Made by a program: the position numbers and the translations under genes | The notes under the pieces: model-generated | What the model saw: the letters and a program-made list of their open reading frames with translations, nothing else | Told to the model about the DNA's origin: nothing | Database searches by the model: none | NCBI GenBank assembly: GCA_003427395.1 | Contig: BFEA01000369.1 | Coordinates: 567,856-614,393 of the forward strand | Direction of reading: 5' to 3' | DNA length: 46,538 bases | Source: Chara braunii | Lineage: Eukaryota; Streptophyta; Charophyceae; Charales; Characeae | Shown: positions 18,929 through 27,907 of the stretch, piece by piece | Numbering within the stretch: position 1 is the first letter of the stretch | How the letters are laid out: each line of letters begins with the position of its first letter

Positions 18929-19440
18929 AGATTATTTTTTATAAGACTAATGAATGAGGCGAGACCAAAATGGTTTCTGCTCGAGAATGCTTCCTCAATG
19001 AAGTGGGAAGACAAATTTGAGATTACGAAACACTTAAGAGGAGTTACGCCTGAACTCATCGATTCGAAGTGGGTATCACCACAACAAAGGCGGCGGTTGT
19101 ACTAGACAAAAATCTCCCTTCCGGAGCAAATGCCTGACATTGAGTCGCATCAGACAAACTTGCCTACAATTTGTTATCAACAAATTCAAGGCATAGAATG
19201 AGAAAACCAATTGTGTTATGACAACAAATTGTCATCCTGGGAATAAAGCCAGCATACCGGTAGTTAAGTGCATGAAGCAAGGAGAGCCCCGTCTGCTTCA
19301 TGTTACTGAAGTTGAAAGAATTATGAGCTGTCGTGCTGGGTATACAGAATTGACTGAAGAGGTAGTTTGCATCTCAATTGAGGGAAAGATAAAGAGGCAG
19401 AGCTATGATGAAAATGAGCAACCTGGTCTAAGTTGTAGAA
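18929..19440 (+). pseudogene. DNA cytosine-5 methyltransferase relic (DNMT3-like clade)
   Basis: In frame from 18929: RLFFIRLMNEARPKWFLLEN, with EN at 18983-18988 as motif IV. The sequence then continues through a segment ending LIDSKWVSPQQRRRLY, which matches motif VIII (Q-R-R-R-L-Y-W-T-N) with Trp replaced by TAG at 19103. After a frame change a second block reads KTNCVMTTNC, IPVVKC, then LLHVTEVERIMSCRAGYTEL. That matches the C-terminal motifs IX/X of this clade (T-x-x-E-x-E-R-x-x-x-x-x-x-YT). Family knowledge: these enzymes add methyl groups to cytosine in DNA. The part with the catalytic Pro-Cys loop is not recognisable; just upstream only HVEL stands where PC-x-x-L would be. It lies 200 bases upstream of a polypurine tract and LTR start, so it was probably a passenger gene 3' of pol in a retroelement. 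Confidence 0.75.
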
Positions 19441-19604
19441 CCTTCGACTCCCCCATACCCTCCTCCACCCAAAGGGGCGGAAGCTAAGGAAAACATTGAG
19501 AAAGGAATGGGAAAAGAACAAAACGGACCCTGACAAACTAACCACCCAGAACACCTCACCCTCCTCTCCCGTCTATCCCTCCAAAATCCACTAACAAGAG
19601 ATTG
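19441..19604 (+). other. Linker between methyltransferase relic and LTR
   Basis: Pro/Ser- and Lys/Glu-rich in several frames (for example LRKEWEKNKTDPDKLT). It looks like a degraded C-terminal tail and has no recognised domain. Confidence 0.4.
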
Positions 19605-19640
19605 GTGCGCGATGAGGACATCGCGAATGAGTGGGGGGAA
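19605..19640 (+). promoter_or_regulatory. Ty3/gypsy 3' end and polypurine tract, copy 2
   Basis: GATGAGGACATCGCGAATGA followed by GTGGGGGGAA directly before TGTGTCGGGAC. It is similar to 18292-18333 and marks the 3' LTR border of the element carrying the methyltransferase relic. Confidence 0.6.
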
Positions 19641-20204
19641 TGTGTCGGGACTAGTGGGTCCCGAATAACTTCTCATCACTCGAGAGATTGAATACGGACA
19701 ATTTGTGCACAACAGAGAAATCTGAAGTGAGGAAGCAGGAGAGAGAAAAGACAAAGGTTTAGACCGCAGAAGGGAGTAATGCCCTGAGGAGAGAACCGCA
19801 TGAGGAAAGAACTAGTGGCGGCAAGCAAGCGAGCTCAAGAACAGGGGCACATAGAACATAGCAGGAGGCCGAGAGGGTCATCGGAATGCAATAAGACTAA
19901 GGCCAAAGGGCCCTTTGAACTAGCAATTGCAGCGCGACAACAATAAAGGAATGAGGAAGTCGAGGGATGGGCGACCAGAAGCCGCGGGAAGTAAGGAAAT
20001 GAGGGTCCAACGTGGGGGCCACCTATGGGAGCCTCGGAGTGGAGGCCCACGACCAAAGAGATCGGCACGCACAAGGCGCGAGGAAAGACTAAGGAGAGGG
20101 GTTGCTATGGGGCGACAAAACGCCCAAGGGGCATGGGACACCTCGGGGAGAGGCATCCGGGGCCACGTGGGACTAAGTAAAAATAGTGGCGTCCGGGGCG
20201 AAAT

Positions 20205-20342
20205 GTGTCAGGGACCGCCAACGGGACTAAGTGTCGGGGACCACGGACGGGACTAAGTGTCGGGGACCACCGGCGGGACTAAGTGTTAGGGACCACCGAC
20301 GGGACTAAGTGTTGGGGACCACCGACGGCACAAGTGGCGGGG
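20205..20342 (+). repeat. 26-bp tandem repeat, about 5 copies
   Basis: Unit GTGTCGGGGACCACCGACGG plus GACTAA, five times with small changes, then a partial unit. It echoes the LTR start TGTCGGGACTAG, so it may have grown from it. Confidence 0.9.
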
Positions 20343-20447
20343 ACATGTGAAAGTCCCAAGAAGAAACGGCGGCACCGCATGAGGAAAAAATAATAAATGC
20401 AAGGTGCACCGTTAAGATCGACATTTTGACGGCCAAGAATATTAACA

Positions 20448-20469
20448 CCACTAGTGCAAGTACTAGTGG
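20448..20469. repeat. CCACTAGT palindrome, copy A
   Basis: CCACTAGT, 6-base spacer, ACTAGTGG. Copy B at 21917 is longer (10-base arms). Confidence 0.85.
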
Positions 20470-20693
20470 TGATAAACGGAAAGGCCAAAAGGAAAAGAAA
20501 AAGTAAAGAAAACAGAAGTGGGAGGCATGGGAGCAATCTGAAAAATCTCGGATCAGCCTCCCTCAAGAAAATAGAGTCAAATAAGACCCCATGTGAAAAA
20601 TAGCCCTCCGGGAGAAAATCGGAGTTGGAGGGACCGTTGTGAGAGAAATGTAGAAGTAAAAGGAGGCTCCCATGGGCATGGGAAGCCCATTAT

Positions 20694-20719
20694 TGCAGTC
20701 CAAGAAATAACGGACTGCA
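20694..20719. repeat. TGCAGTCC palindrome 1
   Basis: TGCAGTCC, spacer of 10 bases, GGACTGCA. First of four full copies in this LTR-like region. Confidence 0.85.
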
Positions 20720-20821
20720 CCTTGGGCATAGGGAGGGTCAAAACTAAGAGGAAAAGGCTGGAAAAGGGCCTTAACGGCCACTTGACACTTGGCATGCTAG
20801 AAAAAAGAGAAAAAAAAAAAC

Positions 20822-21041
20822 AAAATGTCGGAGAATAAGACAAAAAGAGTGAGAAGGAGAGAGTGAGTTGGCCGTCAGTAGGGACTGCCATAGGTAGGGA
20901 CTGGCAGGTCCCTACTATCCAAGAAAGGAGGAGACTTGACATGAAAAAAAAAAAAAAAAAAAAAAAAGAAAATATGGGAGAATAAGACAAAAAGAGTGAG
21001 AGGGAGAGAGTGAGTTGGCCGTCAGTAGGGACTGCCACAAG
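20822..21041 (+). repeat. 70-bp direct repeat pair around a poly-A run
   Basis: The segment ending GTTGGCCGTCAGTAGGGACTGCC occurs at 20822-20891 and again at about 20968-21038, separated by about 77 bases including a long A run. The second copy runs into the assembly gap, so copy number here is uncertain. Confidence 0.75.
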
Positions 21042-21077
21042 NNNNNNNNNNNNNNNNNNNNNNNNNNNNNNNNNNNN
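21042..21077. other. Assembly gap (36 N)
   Basis: Unknown bases directly after the second 70-bp repeat copy; a collapsed tandem repeat is likely. Confidence 1.
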
Positions 21078-21308
21078 ATATGGCGGTTACAAAGGACTTG
21101 GATTTTCTTTGATTTTTGCAGAGAAAATCAAAGAAAATCAAGGCCTCTTGCAACCGGAATAAAACGGAATACATGCATGAGGAGAAACACATGTTTTAGG
21201 TGCATCCGGAGCCAAAATCAAGGCCGGATGCACTTGGGAATTGGCCGTTTCTTTTTCTTTTGAGTAGGGGCTAGTATGGGGCATTGGGGCTAAGGAATTA
21301 AACCCCAT

Positions 21309-21334
21309 TGCAGTCCGAGTTGCAACGGACTGCA
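21309..21334. repeat. TGCAGTCCG palindrome 2
   Basis: TGCAGTCCG, 8-base spacer AGTTGCAA, CGGACTGCA; perfect 9-base arms. Confidence 0.9.
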
Positions 21335-21468
21335 TGGGGGAGAGAAAACACATGTTCTAGGTGCATCCGGAGTCAATATTGAGCCCGGATGCACTAGAAA
21401 ATTTAACGCTTCATTTGCTTTTAACATGAGGCAAGTTGTGGGGCTGTGGGTGTGGAAAACAGCCATGA

Positions 21469-21494
21469 CTGCAGTCCGAAGAATTACGGACTGC
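21469..21494. repeat. TGCAGTCCG palindrome 3
   Basis: TGCAGTCCG, 8-base spacer AAGAATTA, CGGACTGCA; same geometry as copy 2. Confidence 0.9.
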
Positions 21495-21864
21495 ATGAGG
21501 ATGCCAAGGCCAAGGAAAAATGGGCTACGGCAAGCCCGGAAAGGCTAGAAAGGAACAATTTCGGCAAGGGGCAAGTAAAGACGGTAAACAGCAACCGTGA
21601 GATGAAATCTCGCGGTCTAGAAAAATTGGCACATATATAGAAATAATGGGACCACCAAGGACAATGGGCCCCAAAGAAATAAAAACGGGATGCCGTCCGC
21701 GATGTTGCCGGAGACCAAATGGGTCAAAATAATAAAAATCGAAAAACGGGACACGCATCGGCGGGACCGCCGACGGGACAAAGAAATGGAGCTAGNGTGT
21801 AGGAAAATGGCGAGGACTTGGAATGTCCCAAGGGAACCATGGGCAAACACAAGGAATAAGTGTG

Positions 21865-22240
21865 CAAGAGAGCGGCACCGTCGAGATCAAGGATTTAGAC
21901 GGTGGAAAATATTAGCACCACTAGTGCAAGCACTAGTGGGAGCAAGTGAGGGAGCCATGGGAGAAAGAAAAGTGGAATAAGGGCGTTGGGAAGGCTGCCC
22001 AGCAGTCCGGGATATCTCGGACTAGCAAGGCATAAGAAAATAGAGCCTTGAGAGGCCCCAACATGAGAAAAAGGTTATCCTTAGAAAATCGGAGCAAAAG
22101 GGGCTCAGAATTGGGCAAACGGAAACAAAATGGAGCCCCCTAGGAGCATCGGGGTGCCATTATTGGAATCCGAGATGTAACGGTCATATAACAACCATGA
22201 ACCTGACCTTGAATGAGGCCCTAGGGCTTAGAAAGAGGGT
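21865..22240 (+). repeat. Internal duplication, unit B
   Basis: Partner of 20370-20730. Contains a reduced AGTCCG/CGGACT palindrome at 22004-22023 and a decayed version of the TGCAGTCCG site near 22165. Confidence 0.6.
21917..21938. repeat. CCACTAGTGC palindrome, copy B
   Basis: CCACTAGTGC, AA, GCACTAGTGG; perfect 10-base arms. Confidence 0.9.
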
Positions 22241-22868
22241 ACACAACAGTTTGACTTTTGTCACAACAGAAATAAAAGAAAAAGAAAGAATAATGAGAGA
22301 AAAAAGAGGGAGAATGAGTCCCTCCTAGAATGAGGGAGGGCAATCCGGATTGCAGAGATATGGCCATATCGCAATAAAATCTGAATTAAAAAATTGAAAA
22401 TGAGAGAAAATGCAAAAACAAAGTGGCTGGTTTTCTTTTGGACCATGGATCTGAGATCAGATCTCATGGTAGAGAGGAACTAACCGTTTTTTGTGGGCCA
22501 GCTCAAAACGGCTAGCTCCGGAATAAGGTGGCAGCCCAAAATGGAAAGAAACAAAAGAGGAAAAATGACAAAACAGTTCATTTGGCCCAAAAGAGAGCTA
22601 GATGCACGAAAAATTTAAAAACTGGACTTAGGGGCTCAAAAGTTAAAGCAAGAGTTACTAGGGGGTCTTGGATCTCAGCCAGATCCAAGGCTGAAAATGT
22701 GCCGCCATATGGAAAAATGCTCCGGCCTACTCAAAAGAGGCCGAAACTTGAAAAAATCGAGACAAAGGCCCACAAGGCTTTTTTCTTTCAAATATTGCTG
22801 CCCCTTGGGCATTAGAACCGTAGGGGGCAGCATTTGACCAATGAAAAAGAGGCCGGGGTAGGCCAAGA

Positions 22869-22904
22869 TGCAGTCCGAGTTGGTACCAACCACTTGGACT
22901 GCAT
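22869..22904. repeat. TGCAGTCC palindrome 4 with nested palindrome
   Basis: TGCAGTCC and GGACTGCA arms enclose a second perfect palindrome GTTGGTACCAAC. Confidence 0.85.
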
Positions 22905-23479
22905 GTACTTGGCCAAAATGAGGCCCAGGTACCTCCAGGAGGGCCTAGTGAGGGAATTTTGCATTGGGGGTACCTCGGTTCACCTCAGGGCTCAAGGGGA
23001 GGCTCATAGGCTGGCGGAACTGCTGGTTTCAGCCTACATAAGTTGAGGATGCAGTCCGCCACCCTCACATTTGCATGAGGAGTGCCCATGTTACCCAAGT
23101 GAGCTCACAGAATCACCTTTGCACTTGGAGTGAGAGGGGAGGAGCCCATGCTAGTGGGAAAGCTTAGACGAGACTAGGAGGTAGTGGAGAGGACTCTAGA
23201 GGATAGTGATGGCAGGAGAGACACTTGGAAGGTGATCCGCCACATCCCTCCTGGGTGTAGGAGAGGAGGAGAGGCTAGAGGAGCTCCATTAGCCCTCCTA
23301 AAGGGTAGAACTCCTTAGCCATAACTGGGGGAGTTTGCCATAGCCTGAGAGAAAGCAAGGGAGGAGGAGAGAAGGGCTTGGAGAAGAAGGAAGCCATAGC
23401 CAAAAGAGGATTGTGCAAGGAGAGGAAGGTTCATCAAGAGGACACCAACACCAAGGAATCAATAAGGTGAGAGGAAGGA

Positions 23480-23760
23480 AGAGGCTTCTTCACCTTCATC
23501 TTCTTCTTCTTCCTCTTCTTCTTCTTTTTTTTCTTTTTTTTTTTTTTCTTCTTCTTCTTTTTCTTTTTCTTCTTCTTCTTCCTCTTCTTCTCCTCCTTCT
23601 TCTTCTTCTTCTTCCTCCTCTCTCCTTCCTTCTTCCTTCTCTTCTCTCCCCTCTTCATCTCCTGTTTCCTCCTCCTTACTTTCATTCTCTTTCCCTCCCT
23701 CCCCTTCTTCTCAATCTCCATCTTCCGCGTCTCTCTCCCCTTCTCCTCCATCTTCTCTTA
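23480..23760. repeat. Polypyrimidine (CTT/CCT) tract
   Basis: About 280 bases almost free of purines on the plus strand, built from CTT, CCT and T runs. It gives false Leu/Pro- or Lys/Arg-rich frames. It could form triplex DNA. Confidence 0.9.
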
Positions 23761-23804
23761 TTTCACCTTCTCTCTTCCATGGGCTACTCAAACTTCTCCT
23801 TCAT

Positions 23805-24498
23805 TTATGCACTAGGAGGTAGTACTCGGATTCTTTCCTAGATGCTTCTTGATGCAATCTTGGTGATTTGGGCTCTCCAAACTTGTGTTTTTCGCACTTA
23901 CACTAGTAGGTAGTATAGCGCTTCACCCATGAGTGATCCATGATGCAATCTTGGTGATTTGGGAGTTTCAAACTTGTATTTTTCACACTCACACTAGTAG
24001 GTAGTGTAACGCTTCACACATGGATGCTTCTTGATGCAATCTTGGTGATTTGAGAACTTCAAACTTGTGATTTTCACACTCACACTAGTAGGTGGTGTAG
24101 CGCTTCACACATGGATGCTTCTTGATGCAATCTAGGTGATTTGGGAGCTTCAACCTTGTGTTTTTCATATCACACTAGTAGGTAGTGTAGCGCTTCACAC
24201 ATGGATGCTCCTTGATGCAATCTTGGTGATTTGGGCTCTCCAAACTTGTGATTTTCACACACACTAGTAGGTAGTGTAGCGCTTCAGACATGGATGCTCC
24301 TTGATGCAATCTTGGTGATTTGGGCTCTCCAAACTTGTGNTGGGCTCTCCAAACTTGTGATTTTCACACTCACACTAGTAGGTAGTGTAGCGCTTCACCC
24401 ATGAGTGATCCATGATGCAATCTTGGTGATTTGGGAGTTTCAAACTTGTGTTTTCCACACTCACACAAATAGGTAGTACATCGCTTCTTTCATAGATG
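23805..24498 (+). repeat. 91-bp tandem repeat, about 7 copies
   Basis: Each unit contains GATGCAATCTTGGTGATTTG, CAAACTTGTG, TTTTCACACTCACACTAGTA and GGTAGTGTAGCGCTTCAC. One N at 24340 sits inside a partly duplicated unit, a sign of uncertain assembly. It passes gradually into the 80-bp array. Confidence 0.9.
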
Positions 24499-24549
24499 GC
24501 CTTTGATTCAACTTTTGCGATCTTGTCTACTTAGAATTTTGTTTTCACT

Positions 24550-27500
24550 TATGTAATAGCATGTGATGTTCCAGATGATTTTCCCTTCGTATGCAAGTGT
24601 TTTCCATCTAGAGTAATTATTATTGTCATGTTCATACGTAGTGTGATGTTTCGGTTGATCTTCCCTTCACATGCATGTGTTTTTCATTAGTCTAATCACT
24701 CATTGTCATGTTCATACTTAGTATGATGTTCAGGTGGGTCTTCCCTTCACATACTTGTGTTTTTCATTAGTCTAATCATCATTGTCATGTTCATACTTAG
24801 TGTGATGTTCCGGTGGATCTTCTCTTCACATACATGTGTTTTTCATTAGTCTAATCACTCTTTGTCATGTTTATGCTTAGTATGATGTTCCAGTTGATCT
24901 TCCCTTCTCATACATGTGTTTTTCATTAGTCTAATCACTCATGTCTTGTTCGTACTTAGTGTGATGTTCCGATTGATCTTCCCTTCACATACATGTGTTT
25001 TTCATTAGTCTAATCACTCTTCGTCTTGTTCATACTTAGTGTGATGTTCCGGTTGATCTTCCCTTCGTATGCAAGTGCTTTCAATCTAGTCTAATCACTC
25101 ATTGTCATGTTCATACCTAGTGTGATGTTTCGGTTGATCTTCCTTTCACATGCATGTGTTTTTCATTAGTCTAATCACTCATTGTCATGTTCATATATAG
25201 TGTGATGTTCCGGTTGATCTTCCCTTCACATGCATGTGTTTTTCATTAGTCTAATCACTCCTTGTCTTGTTCATACTTAGTGTAATGTTCCGGTTGATCT
25301 TCCCCCTATGTGCATGTTCTTCTCATCTAGTCTAGCATCTCCATATCTTGTTCATACTTAGTGTAATGTTTCGGTTGATCTTCTCCCTATGTGCATGTGC
25401 TTTCCATCTGGTCTAGCATCTCCTTGTCTTGTTCACACTTAGTGTAATGTTCGGGATGATTTTTCCCTATGTGCATGTGCTTTCCATCTAGTCTAGCATC
25501 TCTTGTCTTGTTCATACTTAGTGTAATGTTCCGGTTGATCTTCCCCTATGTGCATGTGTTTTCCATCTAGTCTAGCATCTCCATGTCTTGTTCATACTTA
25601 GTGTAATGTTTCGGTTGATGTTCCCCCTACGTGCATGTGCTTTCGATCTAGTCTAGCATCTCTATGTCTTGTTCATACTTAGTGTAATGTTCCGGTTGAT
25701 CTTCCCCCTATGTGCATGTGCTTCCCATCTAGTCTAGCATCTCCTTGTCTTGTTCATACTTAGTGTGATGTTCCGGATGATCTTTTCCTATGTGCATGTG
25801 TTTTCCATCTAGTCTAGCATCTCTTGTCTTGTTCATACTTAGTGTAATGTTCCGGTTGATCTTCCCCTATGTGCACGTGCTTTCCATCTAGTCTGACATC
25901 TTCATGTCTTGTTCATACTTAGTGTAATGTTCCGGTTGATCTTCCCCCTATGTGTTTGTGTTTTCCATCTAGTCTAGCATCTCCATGTCTCATTCACACT
26001 TAGTGTAATGTTCCGGTTGATCTTCCCCCTATGTGCATGTGCTTCCTATCTAGTCTAGCATCACCTTGTCTTGTTCATACTTAGTATAATGTTCCGGATG
26101 ATCTTCCCCTGTGTGCATGTGCATTCCATCTAGTCTAGCATGTCTTGTCTTGTTCATACTTAGTGCAATGTTCCGGTTGATCTTCCCCTATGTGCTTTCC
26201 ATCTAGTCTAGTCTCTCTTTTGTCAAGTTCATATTCCGGATCTTTACTTCGCTGATCCATACTCTTTGTGCATGTGCTTTCCACTAGGCTAGCCTCTTCC
26301 CTTGTCAAGTTCATGTGCTGGATATTTTGTTTAGTTTGTCTCTTCTCTTTGTGCATGTACTTCAACTAAACTAGCCTCCTCCCTTATCAAGTTCATGTTC
26401 GGATCTTTGTTTAGTTGACCTCTTCCCTTTGTGCATGTGCTTCCACTATGCTAGCCTCTCCTTTGTCAAGCTCATGTTGAGAATCTTTTATTTTGTTGAA
26501 CACTTTTCCTTTGTGCGTGTGCCTTCCATTAGGCTAGTCTCCCATCGTCAAGTTTATGTTCCAGTTCTTCACCTTGTTGATCTCTTGTCCTTTGTGCATG
26601 TGCTTCCACTAGTCTAGCCTCTAATTGTCAAGTTCATGTTCCGGTTCTTCACCTTGTTGGTTTTCTCTTTTGTGCATGTGCTTCCACTACTCTAGCCTCT
26701 AATTGTCAAGTTCATATTCCGGATCTTTACTTTGTTGAACTCTTCTCCATTGTGCATGTGTTTTCCACTAGTCTAGTCTCATTGTCAAGTTCATGTTCCG
26801 GATCTTTACCTTGTTGACATCTACTCATTGTGCATGTGCCTTCTTCTAGTCTAGTCTTCATCGTAAAATTCATGTTCCGAATCTTTTACCTTGTTCAACT
26901 CTTCTCTTTTGTGCATGTGACTTCCACTAGGCCAGTCTCTCATTGTCCAGTTCATATTCCGGTTCTTCACCTTGTTGATCTCTTGTCCTTTGTGCATGTG
27001 CTTCCACTAGTCTACTCTCACATTGTCAAGTTCATATTCCGGATCTTTACCCTGTTGATCTCTTGTGCTTTGTGCATGTGCTTCCACTAGTCTAGCCTCT
27101 AATTGTCAAATTCATGTTTCGGTTCTTCACCTTGTTGATCTTCTCTTTTGTGCATGTGCTTCCACTAGTCTAGCCTCTGGTTGTCAAGTTCATGTTCCGG
27201 TTTTTCACCTTGATTAATCTCTTCTCTTTTGTGCATGTGCTTCCACTAGCCTAGTCTCTAATTGTCAAGTTCGTATTCCGGATCTTTTACCTTGTTAATC
27301 TCTTGGCCTTTGTGCATGTGTTTCTACTAGTCTATTCTCTCATTGTCAAGTTCGTATTCTTGATCTTTACCTTGTTGATCTCTTGTCCTTTGTGCATGTG
27401 TTTTCCACTAGTCTAGTCTCACCTTGTCAAGTTCATGATTCCGGATCTTTACCCTGTTGTTCCCTTGTCCTTTGTGCATGTGCTTCCACTAGTTTAGTCT

Positions 27501-27745
27501 CACCCTATCAAGTTCATGTTCCGGATCTTTACCCTGTTGATCTCTTGTCCTTTGTGCATGTGCTTCCACTAGTCTAGTCTCACATTGTCAAGTTCATGTT
27601 CCGGATCTTTACCTTGTTGATCTCTTGTCCTTTGTGCATGTGCGTCCACTAGTCTAGCCTCTCATTGTCGAGTTCAAACTCCGGATCTTGTTTTGATGAT
27701 CTCCTTCCCCATGAATATGTGTTTTCCATTGGTCTAGTCTCTCCT
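24550..27745 (+). repeat. 80-bp satellite array, about 40 copies
   Basis: Period 80-81 bases over about 3.2 kb. There are three blocks of related variants. About 24560-25290 has GATCTTCCCTTCACAT and TTTTTCATTAGTCTAATC. About 25290-26190 has TTCCCCCTATGTGCATGTGC and CATCTAGTCTAGCATC. About 26190-27745 has GGATCTTTACCTTGTTGATC and CTTCCACTAGTCTAG. All share TGTTCCGG and GTTCAT. No protein is coded. Confidence 0.95.
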
Positions 27746-27850
27746 TGTGAAGTTATTCCAAGATATACGTATTCAATCTCTCGCTATGGGACGGGTGGTT
27801 GACGTTTGGTTATTGTTGCAGGGGGCTGAATTGATTAGGGGTTCTTCTTG

Positions 27851-27853
<3 letters not shown>

Positions 27854-27901
<48 letters not shown>
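27854..27901. repeat. (TC)n microsatellite
   Basis: About 23 TC units just after the satellite array. Confidence 0.95.

Positions 27902-27907
<6 letters not shown>

Larger units (their letters stand above)
20370..20730 (+). repeat. Internal duplication, unit A
   Basis: Shares ordered blocks with 21865-22240: GCGGCACCG, GCACCGT..AGATC, GACGG, AATATTA.CACCACTAGTGC, GGGAG, ATCTC...ATC or GGACT, AAGAAAATAGAG, CCATTATTG. The copies have diverged strongly. Confidence 0.6.
19641..23479 (+). mobile_element. Long LTR-like, palindrome-rich region
   Basis: Starts TGTGTCGGGAC with a hairpin CGGGAC/GTCCCG at 19645-19662. It contains a 26-bp tandem repeat, several TGCAGTCCG/CGGACTGCA palindromes, two CCACTAGT palindromes, an ancient internal duplication and a 36-base gap. 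No coding frame resembles a protein. I cannot fix its right end; it may be one very long LTR or nested LTRs. A promoter is likely but not located. Confidence 0.5.

Noticed and set aside
24550-27745. Regular direct repeats that might suggest a CRISPR-like array
   Set aside because: The whole 80-bp unit is repeated with no unique spacers, and the context is eukaryotic. It is a satellite.
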